Shown here piece by piece: positions 34,990-46,770 of a DNA stretch of 64,000 nucleotides. Every line of letters begins with the position of its first letter. Position 1 is the first letter of the stretch. Made by a program: the position numbers and the translations under genes. Under the pieces are notes generated by a model that had not been told where the DNA came from, did no database searches, and saw only the letters and a program-made list of their open reading frames with translations. Source of the DNA: Topomyia yanbarensis (lineage: Eukaryota > Arthropoda > Insecta > Diptera > Culicidae); assembly GCF_030247195.1 (NCBI RefSeq), contig NC_080671.1, positions 12,539,343 to 12,603,342 of the forward strand. Direction: 5' to 3'.

Positions 34990-37900
34990 AGAAAACATGG
35001 ATTCAGAAAGTTCTGAAATGTTTGAAAATCTCATTATTTGAAAAATGGATAAATAATATGCAATGCTTCTTCTAGTGTTACAATTCTTTTTTATTTTGGT
35101 CTTTTGCTTTCATTGTTCTTTTCTTGACGTCGTCGTTTAAGATCTGGTGATTCTTCTTTATTGATGGACCTTAATTTGTTATTATTAAATTGTAACGTTC
35201 AATTTGTGTTGGTACTCAAAAGTATCTTTTTGGTCAAAGATTTCTGAATTTTTTTGTACAGCATAGATTTTTTTAGGTCCAGTATTTTAACACGTAACTG
35301 GAAATAGTAAACTGAAATAAGGTCATATGTGCTTTCAAGTCCCTTAAACAGAGAGCGTACAGTAGGAGAGAATGTGATTCGTAAATGAGATAGGTAGATA
35401 TTTAATAGCATACATTTGCATTAAAGGGATTGTGAAGTATCTAGGCTATGTTGGCGATTATTTTATTGTCGATAGCACGATAACCGTCATTCGATTATAT
35501 TTCAGTTCCTTTGTAGTAATTCTTATAGCTTGTGAATTGTTTCGTTCGGAATTCTTGTTCCGGAGATATGAATGAATGAGTCCTATTCAAACCAATATCG
35601 TATAAAAAGAAATGGTTCAAACTCTCAAAATTAGTATTTAATTTCTCGGGTAAGCAAATGGACATTGAAAGTGTCCCTGGACATATAAACTGCTTTTAAG
35701 ACATGAACATTTTTGAAATTGATAGTCTTATTTTTTGCAAATAAATATATTTTAGTCACAGATGATCATGCAAAAGGTAACTAGAGGATTTCAGTACAAA
35801 TCAGTGTCATTTGTTGATACACAGTAAAGTGCATGGCAAAAATGTAGTTATATCAACTATCTGTGCAATGAACAAACTTTGATTGTAATCCTCGCTAATT
35901 TACTTGTAGAATACGAAGGACTAAAATAAAACGTATTCTGAATTATTCACCGCCACTTTACTAATTGTAACTGTCATTGAAACTTCGATTCAAGCGTTCT
36001 CACCATAGAGCAAATAAGGGCAACTGAAACCTTCGTTATAAGCTAGCTCCACTTGCATCCTTCATCGAGAGATCAAGATGCCTTTGGGAGACTTTTTTCC
36101 CAGATCTAATTTGTGGATTGTTTTGAACTTTTCCATAAAAGCTCATACCAATACAATGATTGTGCATTTTTAATAATATCATCATAAAGCAGGTATTCTT
36201 AGTTTTCAAATAACATATTCGAACATATGTTATATCAAATATTCATTAGAGATACGAAGAGTTTAAAAAAACGCAGGTGGATTGTATCTTTTCAAAAATG
36301 TCATCTTTACACATCCATATAACCCGCTTAGGTTGAATGCTTATCTGACATACCCAAGGATTTCCTTAATTATGGCGTATGTAAACACTCAGTATAGAAT
36401 TGAATTAAATTGAAGTTGATGTAGTTTTCGATTTTTGACCACATGGTTCTCCATATTGTAACGTTTCGAAGGAATATTCCTTCATCATCAGGGGAAAGCA
36501 GGATTAGCTATGGTTTTCTCATAGCACAAACATTTTGAAAATTTTCTCAGGACCACAAATATTTTTTGCCAAGTAGGATGCAATATTCAATTTGTTTCCG
36601 CAAGTGGCTCTGTTCTACGCTAAAATGAAAAAACTTTTTATAGGGAACAAGCAAGCAAAAAATTGTTGTCTTCCCAATCCTAGGAATGGTAAAGGATGGC
36701 TAGTTCCGTGACATTATTTCTGTATATTATGTCATATTTCGATTCCATCCATCCTTATTATAACTGATGCAACTGGTAGTTTCTGCGCCATGATCAGAAT
36801 AACCTAAATCATGCAATTTTCACCAATTTTTTGGATTCAAAAATACAGTTGCTCTCGGTGATGCTACGACTATAATATGAATCTAATTCACTGTTTTACG
36901 CATTGTCTAATCCAAGGGGTAAATACATCAACACTGGAAAAAAATTCACTTTAAACTTTCACATTATTTTGTTTATTAAGTGAACCTGCATATAATTTTT
37001 TGAGAAATTGTTAATTTATTACTGAGTTGATTCACAAATTGTTTTCGGAATGCATTTCCTTGAAAGTAAAAGTACAAGATATGGAGCTCAAAGTTTTTTA
37101 AAATTTCATTCTCTCCAAGTTTATAAATGACTGCGAAACTATCTTGAACTATTAATTTTTTTGATTTTAGTAAGCTTGGAACCACCCCACCCACTATTTA
37201 AAATTTAAAATGATAGAAAATAATAGAAACTATATCTATTTTCTCAGATCTGGTATAAAATAGACCCAGAATTTAAGTCTAGCGATGGAGATGCCCTTAC
37301 TTAAATATAATCTGTAAAGACACTACCGATCAGTAAGGCAACGGCGCAATCTTTACGCAATACCGATCGCTGGTTACTTTTCGATATGAGTGAATTCAAT
37401 TTCGCGTTGCGTTGTCCGGATGGCGCCGTCAGATCCGTCTGATTTCCGTTGAAGTATGTATGTATACGCGAACGATTTGAATGCTCTCTGCTAGTAGTGC
37501 ATTTGGGGATTCGAGAAAAACACGATGCGGATGCTGCGTAACAATTGGCTGGTCAACCACTCAATCGCTCGCAGGATTAACACAGTTAATTGTTGATTTT
37601 CTGCCTAAAAAGCATCGATTCTTCATCACGACTCGTAATAATTGAACGTCGTAAACAGTAAATGAGAAACTGTGGAGAAGAAGACAGGAAACGAGTCAGC
37701 CGGCGCATTCAATTGAAGTCCGTCGATTCGGGCCTGCTATAGAGCCAACAAAACAACACCGTTCACGATCGAGTTGATTGATGCACGAATTACGCGTTCA
37801 AACCACTTTATCAGAGGGGTGCGCAGCTGAGCAATTGAATAATTAATAATTTACATGACTTCATCGTAATGTATTTCGAGCAACGACAACGTCAGCGTCT

Positions 37901-38285
37901 CTGCCCATTAGCCGACACAACACCCTGCAACTGGTGCGCGTACACTACATTTGCTACTTCTAACGACTCAACGTTGAATGCAGGCATACCATTGCGTAAG
38001 CGTGGACAAAATTGATGTGACCAGCTTCACAATTTGATTGATCTATATTTGCTTAATACACGTGCCAAATTTGAAAGCGATTGGTTACGTCCATCAACTT
38101 CCCAATTTTAATCCTAAAGGAAAAGCTCGATGAACTCGAATCAATAAAAGGTCTAAAAATACACACTGCTGAGCTGTTCCGATGTCAGGAGGTGCCACTT
38201 ATAATATGAATTAATGCAATGCAATTGTGTATACTTTTATTACTTATTCTGAATTAATGATAAGTCATTGTTTTCACAAAATCAA
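34990..38285. other. Unassigned region
   Basis: AT-rich in the first half. The stretch 37300-38050 is more GC-rich, contains many homeobox-like TAAT cores and shows no transposon wording, so it could hold regulatory DNA. That is only an impression from composition. No gene recognised. Confidence 0.3.
36463..36491 (-). ncRNA. Hammerhead-like core, isolated
   Basis: On the minus strand: CTGATGA, then T and the perfect palindrome GAAGGAATATTCCTTC as stem II, then GAAAC and GTT. The three core blocks are in the right order and stem II is strong, but flanking bases do not form a convincing stem I. Confidence 0.4.
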
Positions 38286-38289
38286 TATT

Positions 38290-38321
38290 AATGTATTTTC
38301 TTTTTTTCTTTTTTCTTTCAG
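38290..38321 (+). promoter_or_regulatory. Strong candidate splice acceptor (ratchet-type site 2)
   Basis: About 20 nearly uninterrupted pyrimidines (TTTTCTTTTTTTCTTTTTTC and TTT) end in CAG at 38319-38321. The following bases, GTAAAA, resemble a donor. It is the best pyrimidine tract in the window and lies in the plus orientation. Confidence 0.5.
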
Positions 38322-38367
38322 GTAAAACTTCACTAATAACTAGTTATGACCAGAAAGCTGTAAAATG
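38322..38367 (+). other. Candidate 46-nt exon between strong splice signals
   Basis: The stretch starts directly after the acceptor at 38321 and ends at ATG followed by GTAAGA (38368-38373), a good donor. One frame is open through it and would read KTSLITSYDQKAVK between split codons; the other two contain stops. No family is recognised. It could be a coding microexon, an untranslated exon, or a recursive-splicing exon whose downstream donor defines the acceptor. Only transcript data could separate these. Confidence 0.35.
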
Positions 38368-38597
38368 GTAAGATTATTTACCTTTCTAAATTAACACTGT
38401 AGTGTACAATCACAACTAAGTCATCGTAATAAATGCCCTTAATAAATGATTATTTTATTCGCTTGCCTAAGATGGATGACATAGTCATTCTCCACAATGA
38501 CGATAAACCATCTCGTAAAAAAACTCGTCTCGAGTTTGCTATCTCCAATTAGAGACCTCGCGGTGACAAGTCGTGCTGGGGCTTTGCCCAGCAGCGC

Positions 38598-38640
38598 TAC
38601 ATCAACACACACACAAACACACATAACATAACATACGCTA
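38598..38640. repeat. CA-rich microsatellite
   Basis: ACACACACACAAACACACAT followed by ACATA units; impure. Confidence 0.85.
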
Positions 38641-40285
38641 ATTGGAACCTAGCTTCAATCACTACCATTTATCACACACACACCCCTCCGGCAAACGCGA
38701 GTATCCATCGAATTAACGAACTCCACCCGAACCCACTAGCCCACATATCATCATGTAGGCGTCACCGACGTGCAAATCCCTCCGATGGACATATGGCGCC
38801 TCGTCCGGTTAATGGTTATGTTAGCGTGTCGAAGCTCTATCAAATAAGCAGCTTCGTCCGTCGAGTGACAAGAAGCAAAAAAAAACAAATACCCAATTTC
38901 CATGCTCGTATAGTTATACGCAACCTTTCTTCTTTTTTTTTTCTTTCTTCGTCCAATCTACGACCACATTGGCAACTGATTGATGGGCGAATTAAGTTCA
39001 ATAAATTCAACCAACTATGTTTGACTTCTCGCGAACCTGTTCGCGAGTACCTCTAATGCTATATTAATATTTGCATTGCGATCGTTCGATTCCCCTTCAT
39101 GTGGGTAGCTACGAAAAAAAGGATGTTTGTACAAAGCGCACAAACCGGTAGAAACGGTACACGCGGTACAGGCATCGCACGATGGGAGAAGACGAAAAAG
39201 AAGAATAAAATATGTGCGCAGATTACATAAAAACTGGGGAGTTCAGTTGGTGTGGAAGAAAATTATGCATCTTAAGTATTGGTGCTTACGGAGAAATAGG
39301 AATAAAGAAAGTTTTTTTTACCATAATAAACTATAATAGTCAGTCTTGGTGAGTTGTTCCAATTATTGATCTAGGCCTACGGTGTAACACTACTAAATAG
39401 AAAATATTTATCTGTCAAAAAGAAGCCGTTTTTAGCCGACTTTTTTGGAAGGGAAGGAAACATCCTAACTGCTTCAAATCGGAAAGTGCAACTCGTTATT
39501 TTTTAAAACAAAATCATCCAAAAAGATTACCTTTTTCAAAGTACCAAGTTTGCAATAAATTCCTGTATATTTCGCAGTTGTTTGATTGTTTATTAGACAA
39601 GGGGTCTGCGACACCTAACCTCGTGATGGGACTACCATCTTGGATATAGCTGGCAAAGAATCGCAGTTCTCCTTCATCCGTACGTTCCAGGACAGATGCT
39701 GTTTGGAGCCGTTCCTAACATGGTGAACAAACGCTCCCTTAGAGCCCACCAGGGTTGGTTACCCGTTCCTCACTAAGGTTGCTCGTATCTCAGTTGGCAT
39801 CACGGGGAGGTAGGGATAGGAATTCTATGTCAGAGGTCATCACGTGGTTGTCATATTGGACATGATTCAGCTCTGCCAACCTTATCTCAGAGGTTTTAAA
39901 AAAATGTATTTCTAAGAGAAATTTTGACTGTAAATATAATCAAAATCGGTATGACATATTTGTCTCATTATTTTCCTGATGAAAGGGGAACGGTAGGAGG
40001 AAGAAAAATATATGGAAATTGAATTTGATTACACAATTCAATCACAGCACAAAACGATAAACAACCTGGATTCCTCACTCCTTAAGGAATAATCAACCCT
40101 TCTGATGAAGCCTATGGCTCTTTACAGCACTGTATTTCGGACAATTACATATTCCTAAGAAATAGTTATCTGCACAAGAATGGTGTACGGAATCAAACTG
40201 CACCACTTTCAAATTGCTGTTACTTTTTCCATTAGGTATTTTCTATTGAAATTTTTGATGAAATTAGCTCAATGAGTATTGTTTA
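38641..40285. other. Unassigned region with a repeat-like block
   Basis: 39600-39880 is GC-richer and reads like a transposon untranslated region (for example GGTTGGTTACCCGTTCCTCA then CTAAGG), but I cannot name the element. Frames at 38793-39056 and 39127-39336 have no recognisable domain. Confidence 0.3.
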
Positions 40286-40309
40286 CATTATGAAAATTTC
40301 ACTAGCTGT

Positions 40310-41060
40310 GTGCAACCGTTACGAGAACGAAGCCAGATATCGTTAACAGCGTAAACAATTTTTGCGTTCACATCTACAAAATCTGGATCTCACTCACCGA
40401 GCCATTAGCAAGAAGCTGGGTATAGTCCAATCTACGGTAAATCGTGTTTTGAAACGGTACCTACAACGAACGTTTGGCTGTCGCTAGTACCAAGATAGTG
40501 ACTATCATGGATCACAAGTCGGTAGTCGAAGCTACCAAGAGAAATTAGAAAGTTAGAGACGTGACGAAAAAGACGTACTAAGTCCAAAGGGTATCGAATC
40601 GCGATGAATGGTGGAATACAGCAGTGAAATCTTGTGAGCAGAAGTTCTATACTCAGCTGTTGACGAAACCATATTTTCTAGTCATGGATGACGAGAATTA
40701 GAAGTTGGACAGCAGAAGATGTCTAAGATTGCCCAAAACAATCATGATATGGCAGGCAATTTGAACGTGTGGAAAGCGGAGCACCCCGTTTGTGACAACC
40801 GGAACGATCAATAGGAAGGTATACATGAAAGAATGCCTCCAAAAGCGTTTACTTCCACTTTTGAGGTCACACGATGGCCCTACGCTTTTCTGACAGGATT
40901 TGGCTTCGTGCTATTACTCGAAAGATATTCGGGAGTGGTACAAGGCTAAGGAGGTCAATATCGTTCTAAAGGATTTTAATGCACCGGAATTTCGGGCAAT
41001 TGAGAAATGCTGAGCCATCATGAAGCAGGCACTTCGGATGTTCCCAAGGCAGTGATAGTA
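40310..41060 (+). pseudogene. Tc1/mariner-type transposase, dead copy
   Basis: Pieces of a transposase can be read in changing frames. The N-terminal helix-turn-helix reads NLDLTHRAISKKLGIVQSTV then NRVLKRY (40380-40460). YLVMDDEN-type sequence at about 40676-40697 holds the first catalytic aspartate. QDLASCYYSKDIREWYKA (about 40895-40950) holds the second, and EFRAIEK, stop-interrupted, AIMKQALR (about 40987-41040) the third catalytic acid. The frame is broken by frameshifts and stops; at two conserved tryptophan positions TGG has become TGA. No terminal inverted repeats were found. The group within Tc1/mariner (a DD37-type mosquito lineage is possible) is uncertain. Confidence 0.8.
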
Positions 41061-41494
41061 AAAAGAGCAATAAATGGATTGCTTTCCGCTCCTTGGGTTT
41101 ATTTTCGTTTTTCGGTGGGGAGTCATGGTCAAGTTTGTCCTCGGCTGCATGTTGACCTTTCGTCTCCCTCGCTCGTGTTTGCGACCATGTCGTTGGCCCT
41201 AGAGCAGCTTTGGTTTTCGCTATTTGAAGCTTTTTGTGTTTTCGAATGTATCTGGTATAGGCGTCTTCTATATTGTTTATTACTTTCCTAGGTATGTTAT
41301 CTATTGGTTTGGTGATACCGTGGAATATATTTTGTTCGGCATTTATTTTTTGGTCGAGTGTCTGTGGTGTATCAGTAGGTGTCGAAGACTATTTGTTAGT
41401 GTTAGTTGTAGATGAATGCTCTTTAGTTGTTTTGGCACATATCTTACTGTAGTGTGCTGTGTGGTTACAGAATTGGCGGGTGGGCGTCTTTTCA

Positions 41495-42005
41495 AGACAT
41501 TTGAGCACCTTGAGATGATCTGCCCTCGAAAGCTAAGTAAGAAGGTGTAGGTTGGTTCAGCCGCATTCGTACCAACCGAACTTCGTTGAGGATTCCAGGG
41601 AAAAGTTTCTTCAAGTGTCGTTTCATGACGGATTCCACTTCTTCATACTTCGACAAGAATTTTTTAATATATTCCGTGCTAGTGCGTAGTGCCAAATTTC
41701 CTTCAGATCATTATCCATATGCACGGGGGTCTTGGTGTTGACGTTTTCATATTCGACGTTGTGTTCCATGTTGTTATGCGCTATGAAACTTTCTGTTTCG
41801 GTTAAGGAATTGATTAGTATTATTAGTATAACATTCCTCGTGTGGTGTAGTTGTATGTATGACACTTCTGTAAGTACATGTTCCATTTTCACTTTCATCA
41901 ACTGTTTGACCTCGAGCACTGTAGCTCTAAGTCGGGACTGCGTACAGTCAATCGCGATTGTGTTCTCCCATAATGGACGCAATTTATTTTGTGATTCACC
42001 CATTC
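41495..42005 (-). pseudogene. Non-LTR retrotransposon ORF1 (gag-like) fragment C
   Basis: The minus strand reads TIAIDCTQSRLRATVLEVKQ, LMKVKMEHVLTEVSYIQLHH, TRNVILIILINSL and continues to KTPVHMDNDLKEIWHYALAR in one frame; after a frameshift near 41650-41690 the next frame gives EYIKKFLSKYEEVESV, LFPGILNEVRLVRMRLNQP and TPSYLAFEG. This resembles the RNA-binding ORF1 of mosquito LOA/I-type non-LTR elements, where the FPG-x-x-N-x-VR-x-VRMRL block lies ahead of the zinc knuckles. The zinc knuckles are missing. It is the longest of four copies of this protein fragment in the window. Confidence 0.65.
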
Positions 42006-42249
42006 CACTCGCAGTGGAAACTCGGGGGCAATGGAAATTTTCTATTCTATGGTTTACACGTAGTATTTTTTCGTTTGTTTGCTGAGCACAAGCGATACGT
42101 TCTTGACTTCTGATATGTACTAGATAAGCAAGCAGACTGGCTATAAGCGAATCTTGAGCTTTATAAAACTAATCGAAAGTGATAAAACTGGTTGCGAATT
42201 GATGACAAAATTTGTATGACGTGTCATAATCGTGCATGGAAAATTTTCT

Positions 42250-42715
42250 ATAGAAAAAAAATCATCAATTCTTAACTTTTATTCAAATCTTTGGCTTCAT
42301 TTAGTCTATAAACAATCGGTGAGGTGCATTTGAAGGAAATGAGTCAGGGAATCTAGAAAAAAATAATTATTCTTGGTTACAGTGTTGCCAAATTTGCGAT
42401 ATTTCCAGTTTAAAGCTTAAACTGCATTTTTCTCACAATTCGGGTATTTTTGTTTTGAAGATGATTATGCCATTGTGTTTATCAGACAGTTTTACGTATA
42501 AAAACATCTTATACAACAAGATAACTTGAGCCAATCCCCAGACACAGTCATTTTAAGCAAAAAATTCAAAATTTCTCAGTACGTTTCTCTCTATATCTCA
42601 CTAACCAAACAAAATGTCAAAAATCTGAAACCGCCACTTTGTAGAGAATTTTTAGACGAGTTATGTGGCATATCTAACTTAGTTTACCCCAAAATGGCGT
42701 TTGTCATAAGATAGT
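42250..42715. other. AT-rich repeat-like DNA between two ORF1 fragments
   Basis: CAGTGTTGCCAAATTTG followed by TGCATTTTTCTCAC (42380-42440) resembles CAGTATTGCCAAATATG followed by TACATTTTTCTCGTG at 4751-4808, so it is probably part of a dispersed repeat. No gene recognised. Confidence 0.4.
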
Positions 42716-42724
42716 ACAACAGCG

Positions 42725-43011
42725 ACGATGTGCCCTGTTGCAAGACCACAAGTGTGAATTTGTTTGCAGTGTTCATATCCTCCAATGAAGTAGAACTGGA
42801 TGGTTCTATAAGAAACACAATAGCGATTGAGATTCCCCATACCCGTCGTAGACTTACAGTGCGCGAGGTGGAACAGTTGATAAAGGTGATCATGGAGCTT
42901 GCACTTACGGAAGTATCACACATTCAACTACATCATACACGTAATGTTGTACTGATAATGCTTAATAGTTTACTCGAGGTAGTAAGCTTCGTGGTGATGA
43001 ACGGCATATGA
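42725..43011 (+). pseudogene. Non-LTR retrotransposon ORF1 (gag-like) fragment D
   Basis: One uninterrupted frame reads EVELDGSIRNTIAIEIPHTR, RRLTVREVEQLIKVIMELAL, TEVSHIQLHHTRNVVLIMLN and SLLEVVSFVVMNGI before a stop at about 43010. It is colinear with fragment C, lies on the opposite strand about 700 bp away, and is truncated at both ends. The two are diverged enough to be separate insertions rather than a recent inverted duplication. Confidence 0.65.
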
Positions 43012-44930
43012 CACGACGTTGAATGTAACAACGGTGAAATTAAGATCCCCGAATTTTCGGACAATGGTATAACTGAAACTCATCGACACGATTTGGCACC
43101 ACTCACTAGCACAGATTACATTAAAATATTCGTGTCAATATGAACTACATTCAAAGAAAAATCCACATATCCTGGGCAAACGTCCACGTAACAGCCCTGT
43201 TCCAAGACAGCACATTACGATTAACCATACAGCAAAATAACTAAGGAAAATTATTCTACCACAATCAACAGTATCAAACAGGACATTTGATGATACACCA
43301 TAGACAGCCGACCAAAAAATAATTGCCTGACAATCAATATACCACGGTATATCCAAACCAACTGCTATCATACCTAGGGAAGTGATCAACAAAGAAGAAG
43401 ACTGCTATACCCGAGTATTTCTGACATAAATAGCCTCATACATCCAACAGTGAAACCCAAAACAGCTCTAGCGACGACAACATAGGCGTACGATCAACAA
43501 GCAGTACAAGGCAAAACAGACAATGATTCCCAAAGTAACAATACTCACAAGCACATAATAATTTAATAATTGATTCATGAAAATCATTAACTTAAAAAAT
43601 ACGTGCTCCTGGCGATACCGAAATTCATTATCCGCTAACAGTTGCCTCCACCTTAATTTACTAAAATGTCAAAACACGAATCACAGAACATAGCATTTAA
43701 GTTCTTTTCGATCTGAACAATCCATCAAACAGTGCCAAACTTAATTTTTCCCAGCGATCTATAAAGTTTGGAGATAAAATTACAATTCTTAACCATTCTT
43801 CCGCATCAAACAAAACAAAGATCGCATACAATTTTGTTAATTCAACGGTTCCAAAAAATCTCATCAAACAAAATTTGATCGCTAATTTGCTAATGTTCAA
43901 TCCGAGCACAAATCAAACATTGTTAAGTGCGTACATATATTGGAGGTCCACCATCGTTCATCATTGCGCTTCCTGGGACTTGCGAGCTACCTCATCAGCA
44001 TCAACCGGCGTGGTTGGCATTCTTATGAAATCGAGAAAATTGCCGTAAATTAAGATAATCAACCTGAATTAAAATTAATTAATTCCGTCGTAATCAGCTG
44101 GTTGTGTGGTGGTGGAACCAACCGCGAGACCCTATGTCTAAAGTAGCCATCACGCTGGCTGGTTATAGTCTATTGATGGATATTTTCCTCTCCGAAGCAG
44201 GCTAAACTGGTTGCGCACTCCGCCTGGTGTACGTTCGATGGGGAGCTCAAATTGCTTTCGTTTTATGCGCCAAATGGCACTGCGCGAATGCCGGCTGGCA
44301 TCGGTTGCTGCTTCCTTGGAGGAGTTCGGTGACTTGCTGCTAGCGTTGCTGCTGCAGCTTCCAAAGTAGTAATTCGATACTACACGAGCGAATTATCATT
44401 TTGGAGCGAATATCTCCGGCAATAATAAGGAAGCTCTCCTTGAGCGTAGATCGTTACCCTCTTATTTACTGCGTTATCGACGTGAGTGTGGTCAACAGAC
44501 AATTTTTGATTGATAAGAAGGCCGTCAACAAAATTCGCTTGGTGGCCATCTAGAAGCTATCGGTTCAAAACGTTGTTTGCTGAAGTTCCACTGTAAAAAA
44601 TGTCATACATTGATAGCGCATTGACTGCTTTACTCACATTTTTTTACATTTTGGTGGAGTTCACAGTTGGTTATCTGAGTTTTGATGTAATTAAGAATTG
44701 AATAGAATTATGTTTTTGTCTGATCGATATTTTTATACAGATTGTACAAGGAAACAATGAATTACTTCCTTGACCTCAAGTTGGAAGTCGATTGTTTTGT
44801 ACGCAATTCAACGGGGTTCGATTTGCAACCCCTGCACATAGGATTAGAGTTTTTTTCTAACCCAACAAAGGCGAATGAACCTAAGGTTAAACCCTCTATA
44901 ATTGAAACAAAAGAATGGTCTCATATGCCT
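43012..44930. other. Unassigned region
   Basis: No gene recognised. 43940-44400 is GC-richer. The frames at 43135-43392, 43697-43909 and 44742-44945 have no recognisable domain; the last abuts the reverse transcriptase fragment on the other strand. Confidence 0.3.
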
Positions 44931-44934
44931 GGAT

Positions 44935-45485
44935 CTATGAATTAGATATTCTGACACCGATGTGAGCAGTCCAATTAAGTTTTGAGTCAAGAACTATCCC
45001 AATGTACTTAACTTGATGTGCGACAATAATTCCACAGTCAAAGAACTGCAACGGACGAGCTCCGGTTGTAATCCTTCGTTGCGTGAAAAACGCCATTGAT
45101 GTTTTATTTGGATTAACTGATAGTCCAACATGAAGACAACATTGCTCAACAACACGTAAGCCTTGTTGCATCATATCAAAAAGTGTATTACTGCAAATAC
45201 CGGTGATCATTATATGATAATCATCGGCGAAACCATACGTCGGAAACCTAAGCTCATTAAGTTTCCTCAACAAGCCATCGGCAACAAAGTTCCATAGAAG
45301 TGGTGCCAGCACACCACCTTCAGGACATCCGCAATCACTCAGTTTCCTTATCTCTACTTGTCTTAACGATCCGACATCTGCTTGCTAAGCATTGCGTGTA
45401 TCCAGTTCGTGATATATGAAGGTACTCCATGATCTCGTACTGCTTCCAAAATGGATTCGAAAGACACGTTGTCAAAAGGAACCTT
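44935..45485 (-). pseudogene. LOA/I-type non-LTR reverse transcriptase fragment
   Basis: From the N-terminal side the minus strand reads VPFDNVSFESILEAVRDHGV then PSYITNWIHAMLSK (45387-45482), then after a damaged stretch CGCPEGGVLAPLLWN (around 45285-45330), then YGFADDYHIMITG with the catalytic aspartates, GLSVNPNKTSMAFFTQRR, and QVKYIGIVLDSKLNWTAHI near 44950. The order of fingers, CPxGGVLxPLLWN, FADD, NPxKT and YLGV-type blocks is that of a reverse transcriptase palm, and the wording is closest to LOA/I/R1-group elements. Endonuclease and C-terminal domains are missing, frameshifts or stops lie between the blocks, and the fragment ends abruptly at 44935. Confidence 0.8.
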
Positions 45486-45587
45486 CAATATCGAGAAAAA
45501 ATAGCAGTAGATAGCATTGTGTAACAGGGTGGTAGTAGACTTCGCTCCTTTTAAGTGCGAGATGTAAAAATTTTAAAGAGTGTAGAG

Positions 45588-46762
45588 TAGAGTGACAGGA
45601 AAAAATGACCCCTATCGGCCCATGCCTGAGTCGATTCCTAGTTCCACCAGGAGTACTTGCTCCAAATTTGAAGCAAATCGGACAAGTCTAGCTACCGGAC
45701 CAACGTGCCTGAAGTTTGTATGGGATTTTTCGACAATTTACATGGAGAAAACCAACTAACTCGCATTTTCGCCGCTAGGTGGCACTATATGCATCATATT
45801 ATCACTGAAAGTGAAAATAAGAAAGATAATTTAATTGCCTACAAATTTGTTGAAGACTGCTAGTCAATCCGGCTTTAGTAAAAGAAGTTATTAAACTTTT
45901 AACGAAGTGATGTCTGAGTCAGTTTTGTATAGGGCCTAGCAGAGCATGATTGTGGATCAGTACTTGATTCGCACGAACAAAACATTTTTGTGAAATAATG
46001 GTTAGGTTTAGGTCAATAGTATGTTCGGAAGATTTATAGTAAGTAATACGAGTCATGTTTTGGTTAGAAAATTTTAGTTCCACATTTTACCGCATAGAGA
46101 GCGCCAACACTAACTTTTTAACGGAAAGAGATAGAGATTAGGTGTCTTCCACAAAGTTGTAGAGCAAGCATTTTTAAATAATTCTTCCGAACATCTCGAT
46201 ATTCTATCTCACTCCTATGAAAAGTTAGTGTTGGCGCCCTCTATGCGGTTACAGGTGGAACTAAAATTTTCTAACCAAAACATAACTCGTATTATGTACT
46301 ACAATTCTTGTGAATATACTATTCAGCTAAATGTAACCATTATCTCACAAAAATGTATAGTTGGTGGTAATCAAGTACCGATCCACAACTATGCGCTGCT
46401 AGGCCCCATGCAAAACTGACTCAGACATCACTTCGTTAAAAGTTTAATAACTTCTTTTACCAAAGCCGGATTGACTAACAGTCTTCGACAAAGTTGTAGG
46501 CAATTAAATTATTTTTCTTATTTTCACTTACAGTGATAATATGATGCATATAGTGCCACCTATCGGCGAAAATGCGAGTTAGTGGGTTTTCTACATGTAA
46601 ATTGTCGAAAAATCCCATACAAACTTCAGGCACGTTGGTCCGGTAGCTAGACTTGTCCGATTTGCTTCAAATTTGGAGCAAGTACTCCTGGTGGGACTAG
46701 GAATCGACTCAGGGGTGGGCCGATTGAGTTTTCAAAAATTAGTTATTTTTCTGGGCACTCTA
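45588..46762. mobile_element. hAT-type foldback element, 1175 bp, perfect 8-bp target duplication
   Basis: GTGTAGAG flanks both sides (45580-45587 and 46763-46770). The ends are TAGAGTGACAG at the left and TAGAGTGCCCAG at the right when read from the other strand, a hAT-like terminus. The whole element is an imperfect palindrome with arms of about 525 bp; for example CGCATAGAGAGCGCCAACAC at about 46092 is mirrored near 46230, and ACCGGACCAACGTGCCTGAA at 45695 is mirrored near 46630. It sits about 100 bp from the LOA/I-type fragment. The plus-strand frame at 46228-46419 lies in an arm and is not a gene. Confidence 0.9.
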
Positions 46763-46770
46763 GTGTAGAG

